The notes beneath the pieces were generated by a model, which saw only the letters and a list, made by a program, of their open reading frames with translations, was not told the DNA's origin and made no database searches. Below, in pieces: positions 40,313 through 49,928 of a stretch of DNA of 64,000 bases (position 1 is the first letter of the stretch; the number at the start of each line of letters is the position of its first letter). Source of the DNA: Streptomyces sp. NRRL B-3428 (GTDB taxonomy: Bacteria > Actinomycetota > Actinomycetes > Streptomycetales > Streptomycetaceae); contig JOGW01000024.1 in assembly GCA_000721375.1 (NCBI GenBank), positions 36,826-100,825 of the forward strand, given 5' to 3'. A program made the translations under genes and the position numbers.

Positions 40313-41197
40313 GTGAACGAAAGCGGCGGGGAGATCTACCAGAATGTCGCGGACAAGCTGAGGGCCAGACTCAAAGACGGCACGTACCGGGTCGGCCAAC
40401 AGCTGCCATCTCAGCGGGAGTTGGCGGACGAGCTGGATGTCTCGCGCGACACGGTGGTGAAGGTGCTGCATGAGCTGGCGGCGGAGGGACTGGTCGAATC
40501 CCGCCGTGGCAGTGGCACCCGTGTGCGCCCGCATCCGGAGACGCTCCGGGCGCAGCAGCAGATTCCTTCGGTGATGGGGGACGGGCGGAGCCGGAGGGTG
40601 ACGCTCGGGCCGCTGATCAGTGAGGCTTTCGAAGCCCCCGATGTCACTCTTGACGTCTTCACCCTCACGTCCGAGTCCTTGGACACGCACATCAGGCTTC
40701 AGGCCGAGCGGGTACGGGCGGGGGAGATCGCGCCGAGTTCGGTGAGCGTGCGGATGCTGCTGCCCGATGAGAGCGTCCGGCTGCCGTATCCGCGAGTGAA
40801 GGGGAACCCGAGGGATCCCCGGCCGCAGGACCGGCTTCGTGCCATCACCGAACTGCATTCCCGCTCATTGAGGCGGGTGTTGGGGGAACTGAAGACGGAA
40901 GAGCTGGTGGGGTCGGTCTCCGTCGAGATCAGGACGGTTCCGCTGGTGCCGTACTTCAAGGTCTATCTGCTCAACGGCCGTGAGGCGCTGCTCGGGCCCT
41001 ACGAAGTCATCGAGCGCACGATCGTGCTGCTCGACGACACCCCGGCAGATGTGGTGGACGTGCTGGGGCTCGGCTCCACGTTGGCCCATCACGCGGCCGA
41101 CGATGATTCAAGGTCGGCCGCGTCGGTCTTCGTCGCAAGTCTGCAGGCTTGGTTCGACTCCCTGTGGGAGTTCCTTTCCGAGCCCGAGAGTCACTGA
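40313..41197 (+). CDS. GntR-family regulator, third dev-type paralogue
   Basis: A 294-residue regulator with a GntR winged helix (IYQNVADKLRARLKDGTYRV, LPSQRELADELDVSRDTVVK, LVESRRGSGTRVRP). The effector domain resembles the DevA/DevE type but is more diverged: RMLLPDESVRLPYPR, RTVPLVPYFKVYLLNGREAL, WFDSLWEFLSEP. The common markers are (R/K)-h-LLP near mid-domain, a P-x-x-K-h-YLLNG-x-EAL strand and a C-terminal WF-x-(S/A)-LW. The GTG has TACGTT 7 nt upstream (leaderless). It is convergent with the double-kinase gene, 2 bp away. Confidence 0.78.
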   Translation: MNESGGEIYQNVADKLRARLKDGTYRVGQQLPSQRELADELDVSRDTVVKVLHELAAEGLVESRRGSGTRVRPHPETLRAQQQIPSVMGDGRSRRVTLGPLISEAFEAPDVTLDVFTLTSESLDTHIRLQAERVRAGEIAPSSVSVRMLLPDESVRLPYPRVKGNPRDPRPQDRLRAITELHSRSLRRVLGELKTEELVGSVSVEIRTVPLVPYFKVYLLNGREALLGPYEVIERTIVLLDDTPADVVDVLGLGSTLAHHAADDDSRSAASVFVASLQAWFDSLWEFLSEPESH

Positions 41198-41199
41198 AC

Positions 41200-43476
41200 T
41201 CACGAACCCTTGGGTTCAAGACCGTCCGCTCGGATCAGGGCGCCTTCGGCTGTAGGCAGCGACCGTTCCAGATACGGGTTGGCGGCAGGCCTGGAACGAA
41301 GGCCCAGGGCTGCTGTGGCGTCGGCCAGCGTCATCGCGTAGCGGTCCACGGCACGCCTCACGTTGGGTGCGTCGAGACTGCTGCCCGTGACCATCCGGTC
41401 GAGGTCGATATACGCGGAGCGGATCAGTTCGACCCAGCGGTACACCCGCCAGTCGTCCTTCCAGCCCTGTGTGTACTCCGGACCGAGTCTCGTGCACCAG
41501 CGCGCGAACATGCGCTCACGGATCGCCGGTCGCACCGGTGTGAGATGCAGGTGCCGCACGAGGTCGTAGAGCGGGTCGCCGACCATCGCCATCTCCCAGT
41601 CGATGATGGAGAGCCCGCCCTCGGGGCGCCGCACCAGGTTCCACGGATTGAGATCTCCGTGGAGCAACGCGTGGCTGCGGGGCGTGACTTGGTGGCGGCG
41701 GAGCAGGTCCCTCAGCCCGTCCTCGTGAGGCAGGCCCAGTGCGCGCGCGAGCCTCTTGGATTCAGGGGAGAGCGAAGCGACAAGGTGGACCAGCTGCGTG
41801 CTGAGCCAGGTATAGAAGTCCAGCCCTTCCGAGGCCGGGTCCACAGAGCGCAGGGCTCCGAGCTCGATGCCGGCCAGCGCGACGAGTTGGTCGACGAGGT
41901 GGTCGGCTTCATGCGGCAGCAGTCCGTCTTTGGGATGGCTGGGTGTCAGGTTGTCGCCGTCCGGGCCTTCGTACGTGTGGATGGCGAAGTTGTCCTTGAG
42001 CGCGCTCGTCCCCAGGGCGAGCAGGCGAGGCGCGCAGACGATGTTCCGTGTGGCCGAGGACTGTTCGATGAGACGGAGCACTGCGTGTTCACTGAGGAAG
42101 CTCTGCTCCAACCGGCCCTCGCCGCCCACTTTGCGCCGTACGACGATGGGCTGTAGGTCCGGAAGGCGGACCACGGTGTTGAGATGTGCCGTGCCTCGGA
42201 ACACCTGACTTGCCGGGGCGGCCCCTTCGGCCTTGAGCGCCGCGAGAACGGTGTCGGGAGGGCAAGCGGGATTCTTGAGACGCTCATCGGGCTGGAAGGT
42301 GATGCCCTGCGTGATTGCCGATTGCCCTGCGCGCCCCAGCTGGGAGGCCTGCCAGCGGTAGAGAGCCTTGGTGATCTCGCGATAGGAAATGTCCGCCAGT
42401 CGCAGTGGCGGGGTCGCGTTGATCAGTGCCTGTGCCACCTGTTGCGTGGCTCGTTCCAGACGTTGGGGTTCGAGGGAGTCGCCGAGTGAATCTGCCGCGC
42501 GCATCACATCGGGGAAGACGGACTGGGCGTACTCGAACGCGAGGTAGTGCTTCAGATCTCGTTGCAGTCCTGCGGCGGCCGAGGGGGACACCTGCTCCAT
42601 CGCGCCCTGCCAGGCCTCGATGACCTCCTGCTGCTGAAACTCCGGGTAATGCATCCGCACCAGGTGATTGGCCAGGTCATGCAGCGGATCGCCCCATGAA
42701 GCGAGTTCCCAGTCCACGTACACGAGCGGGTTGTGGGTGTTGTACGTGACGATGATGTTGTCTCGGTGCAGATCGGTGTGGAGGAGGCTGTACGGTCTCG
42801 GCGACATGGCCGGGATGCGCTCCGCGAACTGCGTGAGAGCGTCCTCAGAGATACCGAGCGCCGCGAACAGGCCACCGAAACGCACCCAGTTGGGCTTGCG
42901 GATCTGTTCGTCCGCCAAGCCGGCCAGGGTCCGCAGAAAACCACGGCTGTCCCGGTGGGTGCGTGGCCAGCAGTCCGGGAGGCGGGGCAGCGCCTCCTTG
43001 CGTACCCGCGTCATCTGAGCCAGTACGCCGGTCAGGGCACCCACCAGAAGGCTGTCGACGGGCTTGCCGTTGGCGCACACGCTGGAGAGCGGAACTCCCT
43101 GCACATAACTGTGGATCGAGGTGCCCTCGTGCGATGCCAGACAGCGTGGAACCTGCGGAAGCACTTCCTTGACCGCGTCGAGGACCTCGGCTTCTTCTTC
43201 CCATGTCCTGATGACCACGCGCAGAGCATCAGGTCGTCGAGTACGCGCCATCACGGCGGTGTCGGGTGCCTGCCCCAGCAGGACGGCGACGCTCTCCTTC
43301 AACGGAATCAGGAAGTTCCGGTTGTGGTGACCGCGGGACATCGCACCATGCCGCTGTGCGTACTCCACGAAGTCCCCCAGCAATTCATGCGGAGTGCGCG
43401 GGGTGCTCTGCGGAGGAGCGGGATAGAAGGCAGGCGCTCCGGCCACTTCAGGCTCCTGATTGCTCCTGGGTGCCAC
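41200..43476 (-). CDS. Protein with two tandem aminoglycoside/choline-kinase-like phosphotransferase domains
   Basis: A 758-residue cytoplasmic protein made of two APH/choline-kinase-type domains. The first has the catalytic loop LLHTDLHRDNIIV and metal motif VYVDWELASWGDPLHDLA; the second has LLHGDLNPWNLV and IIDWEMAMVGDPLYDLV. Both keep the catalytic Asp and Asn, so both could be active. The N-lobe of domain 2 shows VVRRKVGGEGRLEQSFLSEH. An alternative GTG 30 nt inside has CAGGAG 6 nt upstream, whereas the longer start has none. The substrate is unknown; this family phosphorylates small hydroxyl compounds or, rarely, proteins. Confidence 0.85.
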   Translation of the reverse strand: MAPRSNQEPEVAGAPAFYPAPPQSTPRTPHELLGDFVEYAQRHGAMSRGHHNRNFLIPLKESVAVLLGQAPDTAVMARTRRPDALRVVIRTWEEEAEVLDAVKEVLPQVPRCLASHEGTSIHSYVQGVPLSSVCANGKPVDSLLVGALTGVLAQMTRVRKEALPRLPDCWPRTHRDSRGFLRTLAGLADEQIRKPNWVRFGGLFAALGISEDALTQFAERIPAMSPRPYSLLHTDLHRDNIIVTYNTHNPLVYVDWELASWGDPLHDLANHLVRMHYPEFQQQEVIEAWQGAMEQVSPSAAAGLQRDLKHYLAFEYAQSVFPDVMRAADSLGDSLEPQRLERATQQVAQALINATPPLRLADISYREITKALYRWQASQLGRAGQSAITQGITFQPDERLKNPACPPDTVLAALKAEGAAPASQVFRGTAHLNTVVRLPDLQPIVVRRKVGGEGRLEQSFLSEHAVLRLIEQSSATRNIVCAPRLLALGTSALKDNFAIHTYEGPDGDNLTPSHPKDGLLPHEADHLVDQLVALAGIELGALRSVDPASEGLDFYTWLSTQLVHLVASLSPESKRLARALGLPHEDGLRDLLRRHQVTPRSHALLHGDLNPWNLVRRPEGGLSIIDWEMAMVGDPLYDLVRHLHLTPVRPAIRERMFARWCTRLGPEYTQGWKDDWRVYRWVELIRSAYIDLDRMVTGSSLDAPNVRRAVDRYAMTLADATAALGLRSRPAANPYLERSLPTAEGALIRADGLEPKGS

Positions 43477-43868
43477 CTGGGGCAGCTGAGGTGTTGCACA
43501 CCCTAGTGGTGGACTTTGAAACCTGCGACTTAGACAGAGGATTCAATGCCCCAACGAGTGAGGCAACTGGAACCGCCGTTGTAGTACATACGTGGGCGCC
43601 GGGGTTTCTGGTTGCCGCGCCGATGTCTTGCTTCCGTTACTGGCCTGCGGCGAAAATGTCTCGGCGGTGGGGAGGAGAGTACGGCTGAGGCGTTTTCAGG
43701 CACGCTTCCAGGCGCCTGTGACCCGGGTGTTGCTGCTCGGTATCTTCCTGACCACCACGGTGGCGCAGTTCGTCCCATCGGTGGGTGCAGGAGTTGGTGA
43801 CATCCGCACGCGTTGAGCTCGGTGCTGTACTCCCTTGGGGTCGTAGACGCGCCCGGGGACGGAGCCCC
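43477..43868. other. Intergenic region with no supported gene
   Basis: About 390 bp between two same-strand transcription units. The right end of the kinase gene side has a probable minus-strand -10 (TAGGGT) ~27-32 bp ahead of the long kinase start. The rest is of lower GC than its surroundings; short frames on both strands lack ribosome sites and codon bias. I see no RNA gene or strong hairpin. Confidence 0.4.
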
Positions 43869-44610
43869 TCAAGCCGTACGCCTCCGGAACAGCCACCCCG
43901 AAGCCACCGCCGAAGCCCCCAGGATCCCCGCGCACCAGGCGAGTGCGATCCAGGGAGTCCAGCCCACCGGCTGGCCGAGCAGCAGGCCCCGCAAGGAGTC
44001 GATGACCTGGCTGACCGGCTGGTTCTCCGCGAAGCCCTGGAGCCAGGAGGGCAGGGAGGACGTGGGGACGAAGGCGCTGGAGGGGTAGGGCAGGAAGCTG
44101 ACGAAGAAGGTGAAGCCGCCCGCCGCTTCCGGGGACTTGGCCAGGAGGCCGACCGCCGCGCTGAGCCAGGACAGGGCCAGGATGAAGGCGAGCAGGATGC
44201 CGAGGGCGGCCGCCCAGCCGGCCGGTGTGGCCGCGGGGCGGAAGCCCATGGCGAAGGCCAGGGCGAGGACCAGTGAGGTCGCCACCATGTTGCGGGCGGC
44301 CGATGCGGCCACGTGGCCGGCCAGGATCGGGGCGCCGCCGATGTTCAGGGAGCGGAAGCGGTCGATGATGCCGGTCTTCAGGTCCTCGACGACCGCGATG
44401 GCCGTGTTGGAGGAGCCGAAGCCCGCACACAGGAGCAGGACGCCCGGCACGACGTAGGTGACGTACTGCTGGTCGGTTCCGGTGTCGATCGCGCCGCCGA
44501 AGAAGTTGACGAAGATCAGCAGGAGCATCACGGGCAGGGCGAGCGCGGTGATGAGGGCGTCCACGTTGCGGCGGGACATGCGCAGGGCGCGGCCGCTCAT
44601 GATCAGGGCG

Positions 44611-44618
<8 letters not shown>
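43869..44618 (-). CDS. DrrB-like ABC-2 exporter permease
   Basis: A 249-residue membrane protein of the DrrB/ABC-2 family with six predicted helices. It has the conserved FFGGAIDTG...YVTYVVPGVLLLCAGFG segment and the central ABC-2 signature EDLKTGIIDRFRSLNIGGAPILAGHV. The start overlaps the ATPase gene by 8 nt. Together they probably export a hydrophobic drug or lipid; a divergent TetR gene likely controls the pair. Confidence 0.88.
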
Positions 44619-45627
<1,009 letters not shown>

Positions 45628-45670
45628 GGCTGGTTCCCCGTTTCCCGCGCGGTGGCGGCTCCGGCGTCTC

Positions 45671-45714
45671 TTCTGCGTAACCCTTACGCATTACTGTGTA
45701 AGGGTTACGCAGAA
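45671..45714. promoter_or_regulatory. Double-dyad TetR operator between drrA-like and tetR genes
   Basis: 17-bp perfect arms TTCTGCGTAACCCTTAC and GTAAGGGTTACGCAGAA are separated by 10 nt. Each arm contains its own smaller dyad (GTAACCCTTAC and GTAAGGGTTAC), so two repressor dimers could bind. It is centred between the two divergent genes. Confidence 0.85.
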
Positions 45715-45786
45715 ATAGGATGTGCGTCAAGCTCGGATACGGACCGGGTCCGAAGCGGCAGGAAACGCACGGAGGCGGCGAGGCGG

Positions 45787-46542
45787 ATGGTGCAGGCGGA
45801 CGACGGCACGGGCCTGCCTGTGACCCTCGCGACGGCCTGGGGTCTGCGTGAGCGCCCCGCCAAGGGGCCGAAGCCTGGTCTCTCGCTCGACCGGATCGTC
45901 GAGGAGGCGGTGGCGATCGCGGCCGCCGAGGGCGTCGAGGCGGTGTCGATGCCCCGGGTGGCCAAGCGGCTCGGCGTATCGACGATGTCGCTCTACCGGT
46001 ACGTGGAGGCCAAGAGTGAGCTCCTGATCCTGATGCAGGAGGCCATCACCCCGCCCACCCCCACGCTGGACCCCGAAGCGGGCTGGCGGGAGTCGTTGGC
46101 TGTGTGGGCGCGCGAGCAGCGCAAGTTCTTCTACGCCCATCTCTGGGTACTGCGGCTCCCGCTCACCGGACCGCCCGCGACCCCGCGGCAGGTCGACTGG
46201 ATGGAGTGCGGGCTGTCCGCGCTCAAGGACACCGGGCTGCCCGAAGAGGCCAAGCTGAGCGTGCTGTTGCTGGTCGGCGGCTATGTGCGCAACGAGGCCT
46301 CCGTCATGTCCAGCATCGTGAAGGCGATCGTGGAGAGCGGCCGTACGCCCGACGAGCACCTGCGCGCCTACGCCCGTACGCTCGCCGCGCTCTCCGACCC
46401 CGAACGGCACCCCGGTGTCACGCGGGTGCTCGAATCCGGGGTGCTCTCCGGGGCGGACGGCGAGGACGACGAGTTCGAGTTCGGGCTCGCGTGCGTGCTC
46501 GACGGGGTCGCGGCGCTCATCGAGCGCCGAGCCGGTTCCTGA
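45787..46542 (+). CDS. TetR-family regulator of the DrrAB-like exporter
   Basis: A 251-residue TetR-like regulator. The HTH is VEAVSMPRVAKRLGVSTMSL with YRYVEAKSEL, followed by a TetR_C-type ligand-binding domain (WARE QRKFFYAHLWVLRLPLTG region). An N-terminal extension of ~30 residues precedes the HTH. It is divergent from the exporter operon and shares its double operator. GGAGG lies ~12 nt and GAGGCGG directly before the chosen ATG. It probably represses the exporter and itself. Confidence 0.88.
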   Translation: MVQADDGTGLPVTLATAWGLRERPAKGPKPGLSLDRIVEEAVAIAAAEGVEAVSMPRVAKRLGVSTMSLYRYVEAKSELLILMQEAITPPTPTLDPEAGWRESLAVWAREQRKFFYAHLWVLRLPLTGPPATPRQVDWMECGLSALKDTGLPEEAKLSVLLLVGGYVRNEASVMSSIVKAIVESGRTPDEHLRAYARTLAALSDPERHPGVTRVLESGVLSGADGEDDEFEFGLACVLDGVAALIERRAGS

Positions 46543-46566
46543 GCCGTACGAGCGCGATGCGCGCGC

Positions 46567-47073
46567 TCAACTCGGCTCGCTCAGCTCCCCCTTGAGCAGA
46601 TCCAGCAGCATCCCGTCCGCCCAGAACCCGCGCTCGTGGTCGTACCACTGCTTGCGCAGCACGCCCACGCGGCGAAAGCCCAGCCGCTCGTAGCAGGCGA
46701 TCGCGGCCTCGTTCTCCGCCGCGGGGTCGATGGTCAGACGGTGGTGTCCGCGTACGTCGAAGAGCCAGCGGGCCAGGGTGCGGATGGCGTCCGTGCCCAG
46801 GCCCAGACGGTGGTGCTCGGGGTGGACGAAAATATCGATGGAGGCGTACCGGAAGTCGGGGTCCGCCTCCTCGTGCCACTGGATCATGCCGACGTTCTCG
46901 CCCTTGACGGTGATCGTCAGATGCCGGTGCTCCGGCTCGGCCAGATCGCCCTCGGGATCCGGCCAGTGCCACCAGCGGCGCACCTCTGCGGTGGCGAGCG
47001 CGGTGCGGAACGCCGGCAGATCGTCCGCGGTCGCGGGGCGCAGGGTCACGTAGGTGCCGTGCAGGGAGTCCAT
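46567..47073 (-). CDS. GNAT acetyltransferase, AAC(6')-like
   Basis: A 168-residue GNAT enzyme: YVTLRPATADDLPAFRTALA, then RRWWHWPDPE, GMIQWHEEADPDFRYASIDI, the CoA loop HPEHHRLGLGTDAIRTLARW, and ENEAAIACYERLGFRRVGVL. The Trp-rich start and IDIFVHP segment resemble AAC(6')-I-type aminoglycoside acetyltransferases and related rRNA or small-molecule acetylases; the substrate is not determinable. GGGGGG lies just before the ATG. It is convergent with the TetR gene. Confidence 0.83.
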   Translation of the reverse strand: MDSLHGTYVTLRPATADDLPAFRTALATAEVRRWWHWPDPEGDLAEPEHRHLTITVKGENVGMIQWHEEADPDFRYASIDIFVHPEHHRLGLGTDAIRTLARWLFDVRGHHRLTIDPAAENEAAIACYERLGFRRVGVLRKQWYDHERGFWADGMLLDLLKGELSEPS

Positions 47074-47161
47074 CCCCCCAGTGTCCCTCGCGGGCCGCGA
47101 ACTTCGAGCGTTCCGTACGGGCTTCGGTACGGTCCCGGCCGGCCGCGCCACGCTCCGGCGC

Positions 47162-47779
47162 TCAGCCCAAGTGGCCGATTCCCGAAGCCAGTTGGGCGAA
47201 GGCGAGCTCGGCCGCCTCCACGGCGTCGGGGAGTACGCGGGACGCGGGCTCGCCCGCCGCGATCCGGTGCCGGTTCGTGTCCGCGAGGATCCTCCGTACG
47301 GCGATGATCTGGCCGGCCGCGAGGTGCGCGCCGACACCGCCACCCAGTGCGTCGCGGAGCGCCTCCTCCGAGCGGGTCAGGAAGCCGAGCATCCGCGCGA
47401 CCACCGAGGGCGTTCCGTACGCGAGCCGCTGGAACGCGAGGACCTGCGGGTGCTCGCACAGGCCCGTGACCGGATCCTGGCGCCGCAGGCCCGCCAGGAA
47501 GTCGCGGCGCAGTGCGTCCAGCGGGGACTCGCCCTTCGCGCGGCCGGTCACGATCCGCGCGGCCTCGTCCTCGTGGTCCGCGAAGCGGTGCAGGACGAGG
47601 TCCTCCTTGGCCGGGAAGTAGCGGAACAGGGTCGGCTTGGAGACCCCCGCCGCGGCGGCCACCTCGGCCACCGGGACCTGGTCGAAGCCGCGCTCGAGGA
47701 AGAGGGCGATCGCGGTCTCGGAGAGGGTGTCGAAGGTCTGCTGCTTCTTGCGGGCGCGCAGGCCGGGGGCTTCGGGCAT
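47162..47779 (-). CDS. TetR-family regulator divergent from helD
   Basis: A 205-residue TetR regulator. The HTH is PVAEVAAAAGVSKPTLFRYF with PAKEDLVLHRF, followed by an all-helical ligand domain (LRRDFLAGLRRQDPVTGLCE, LAFQRLAYGTPSVVARMLGF). Close to its start lies a direct repeat GTAACCCGGTAA, probably its operator, shared with the divergent HelD gene. This would make the helicase inducible by an unknown ligand. Confidence 0.88.
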   Translation of the reverse strand: MPEAPGLRARKKQQTFDTLSETAIALFLERGFDQVPVAEVAAAAGVSKPTLFRYFPAKEDLVLHRFADHEDEAARIVTGRAKGESPLDALRRDFLAGLRRQDPVTGLCEHPQVLAFQRLAYGTPSVVARMLGFLTRSEEALRDALGGGVGAHLAAGQIIAVRRILADTNRHRIAAGEPASRVLPDAVEAAELAFAQLASGIGHLG

Positions 47780-47800
47780 ACGGACAGCGTACCCGTGGGC

Positions 47801-47830
47801 GTAACCCGGTAAAAAATGTAACCCGGTAAC
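47801..47830. promoter_or_regulatory. Operator between tetR and helD
   Basis: GTAACCCGGTAA occurs twice, 17 bp apart. Each copy is a quasi-palindrome (GTTACCGGGTTAC on the other strand), as expected for a TetR dimer site. The helD -10 box TATCCT lies 9 bp beyond the second copy. Confidence 0.7.
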
Positions 47831-47851
47831 GTTTTCGGTTATCCTCGATGT

Positions 47852-49921
47852 ATGACCGCCCTCATTCCGACCGCCCTCAATCCGACCCTCCTCATTCGCG
47901 AACGCAGCCACCACGACCTCTGCCGCACCGCCCTCACCGCGATGATCGAGGGCGCCCACGAACAGGTCGTCGTCGGTGAGAACGCCTCCGCCTCCGGCGC
48001 CGACGCCGAGGTGCTCGGCTATGAACTGCGCAGCCGCGCCAAGGAGATGGCCGAGCTGCCGGAGGGTCCGCTGTTCTTCGGGCGGCTCGACTTCGCGGGC
48101 GTACGGGACAGTGCGACCGCCGGTGATCACCGCGGGCAGAGCTACCACATCGGCCGGCTGCGGATCAGCGAGCACCCGGCCGCCCCGCCCCTGGTCGTCG
48201 ACTGGCGAGCCCCCGTCTCGCGCGCCTTCTACCGTGCGAGCGCCCATGACCCGCAGGGTGTCGCGGTGCGCCGGCGGTTCGGCTGGGCGCCCGGCGGCCG
48301 CGGGGACTCGGCGGATCTGACCGGCTACGAGGACGAACTCCTGGGGGAGGGCGAGGAGTTGAGCGGCCCGAGCGCCTTCCTCGCCGAGGAGATCGAGCGT
48401 CCGCGGGTGGGGCCGATGCGCGATATCGCGGCCACGATCCAGCCCGAGCAGGACGAGTTGGTACGCGGGGAACTGGGCGTCTCCGTCTGCGTCCAGGGTG
48501 CGCCCGGCACCGGCAAGACGGCGGTCGGCCTGCACCGCGCCGCGTATCTGCTCTACACGCACCCCCAGCGCATCCGGCGCGGCGGACTGCTGATCCTCGG
48601 CCCCAACCGGACCTTCCTCACGTACATCTCGGAAGTCCTGCCCTCGCTCGGCGAGACGGGTGTGCGGCAGTCCACGGTGGACGAGGAGATCGCCCGTCAC
48701 CCGGTGCGCGCGGTGGACACTCCGCAGGCGGCCGCCGTGAAGCATGACGCGCGGATGGCGGCGGTGCTGCACCGCGCGCTCTACGCGCGGGTACGGCTGC
48801 CCGCCGACTCGCTTGCCGTGGTGGACGGTTCGTACCGCTGGCGGGTGTCGCTGGACGAGCTCGAGCGGATCGTCGCGGATGTGCGCGCGGAGGCGCCGCC
48901 GTACGCGACCGGGCGTGAGCGGGTGCAGACGCGCGTACTCGCGCTCGTACGCGATCAGGCCGAGCGCCGCTCCGGGACCCGCGACCACGCGTGGCTGCAG
49001 AGGATGGGGCGGCAGGTGCGGGGGTTCCTCGACGAGGTGTGGCCGCGGGTGAAGCCGGAGGAGGTGCTGGCCGGGGTGCTCATGGATCCGTCGGGTGCCG
49101 TCGAGCTGTCCGAGGTGGAGCGGAAGGCGCTGGCCTGGGGGAAGGTGCCTCGGTCGGTGAAGTCGGTGGGGTCGGTGAAATCGGTGGGGACGGTGGGGTC
49201 GGTCAAGTGGTCGGCAGCGGACCTGGTGTTGCTCGACGAGGTCGCCGGGTTGATCGAACACCCCGCCGGATACGGGCACATCGTGATCGACGAGGCGCAG
49301 GACCTGTCACCCATGCAGGCGCGGGTGATCGCGCGGCGGGCGCGGTTCGGATCGCTGACCGTGCTCGGGGATCTGGCTCAGGGGACCACGCCGTGGGCCG
49401 CGCGCTCCTGGCCCGAGCTGCTCGCGCAGCTCGGGAAGCCGGACGCGGCGATCATCCCGCTGACCACCGGTTTCCGGGTGCCGGAGGCGGTGGTGGAGCT
49501 GGCGAACCGGCTGCTCGGAACGCTCGCGGTGGACGTGCCCGGTGGGCGGTCGCTGCGCAGGGACGGGGAGTTGAGGATGCTTCCCGTACGGGATGTGGCG
49601 GCCGCGACCGTCGAGGCGGTCGTACGGGCGCTGGGCCGGGAGGGCTCGGTGGGGGTGATCGCGGCGGATGCGCAGGTGTCCGAGGTGGGTGCGGCCCTGG
49701 CGGCGGCGGGGATCTCGGTGGCGGGACCCGATGAGCTGGGCGCGCGGGTCACCCTGCTGCCTGCCTCGCTCGCCAAGGGGCTCGAGTACGACCACGTGGT
49801 CGCCGTCGAACCCGCTGCCGTGGCGGAGGCCGAGGAGCGGGGCCTGGAGCGGCTGTACGTGGTGCTGACCCGGGCCGTTTCGCGGCTCGACGTGGTGCAC
49901 GGCCGGGCGCTGCCGTTCTGA
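47852..49921 (+). CDS. helD: HelD-type RNA polymerase-associated superfamily 1 helicase
   Basis: A 689-residue HelD-like ATPase. The N-terminal coiled-coil arm is followed by VDWRAPVSRAFYRA, typical of HelD, then Walker A GAPGTGKTAVGLHRAAYLLY (~residue 215), Walker B HIVIDEAQDLSPMQ (~476), TVLGDLAQGTTPWA, and UvrD-type C motifs (GFRVPEAVVELANRL, SLAKGLEYDHVVAVEP, YVVLTRAVSRLDVVHG). HelD proteins remove stalled RNA polymerase from DNA; some streptomycete members (HelR) confer rifamycin tolerance. A Ser/Val/Gly/Lys repeat is inserted between the two ATPase halves. Leaderless start. Confidence 0.92.
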   Translation: MTALIPTALNPTLLIRERSHHDLCRTALTAMIEGAHEQVVVGENASASGADAEVLGYELRSRAKEMAELPEGPLFFGRLDFAGVRDSATAGDHRGQSYHIGRLRISEHPAAPPLVVDWRAPVSRAFYRASAHDPQGVAVRRRFGWAPGGRGDSADLTGYEDELLGEGEELSGPSAFLAEEIERPRVGPMRDIAATIQPEQDELVRGELGVSVCVQGAPGTGKTAVGLHRAAYLLYTHPQRIRRGGLLILGPNRTFLTYISEVLPSLGETGVRQSTVDEEIARHPVRAVDTPQAAAVKHDARMAAVLHRALYARVRLPADSLAVVDGSYRWRVSLDELERIVADVRAEAPPYATGRERVQTRVLALVRDQAERRSGTRDHAWLQRMGRQVRGFLDEVWPRVKPEEVLAGVLMDPSGAVELSEVERKALAWGKVPRSVKSVGSVKSVGTVGSVKWSAADLVLLDEVAGLIEHPAGYGHIVIDEAQDLSPMQARVIARRARFGSLTVLGDLAQGTTPWAARSWPELLAQLGKPDAAIIPLTTGFRVPEAVVELANRLLGTLAVDVPGGRSLRRDGELRMLPVRDVAAATVEAVVRALGREGSVGVIAADAQVSEVGAALAAAGISVAGPDELGARVTLLPASLAKGLEYDHVVAVEPAAVAEAEERGLERLYVVLTRAVSRLDVVHGRALPF
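49152..49210 (+). repeat. In-frame short tandem repeat inside helD
   Basis: Imperfect copies of a GTCGGTGAAG-like unit (variants GTCGGTGGGG, ATCGGTGGGG, ACGGTGGGG) encode RSVKSVGSVKSVGTVGSVKW. It lies in a linker between the ATPase halves and is probably length-variable among strains. Confidence 0.75.
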
Positions 49922-49928
49922 GGTGGGG

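Noticed and set aside
43592..43816. Short plus-strand frame with a hydrophobic stretch in the gap after the double-kinase gene
   Set aside because: No ribosome site, poor codon bias and no fitting context; the hydrophobic part is short.
47801..47851. Rifamycin-associated element upstream of helD
   Set aside because: The known inverted element is not present; the gap is filled by the GTAACCCGGTAA direct repeat and the -10 box.
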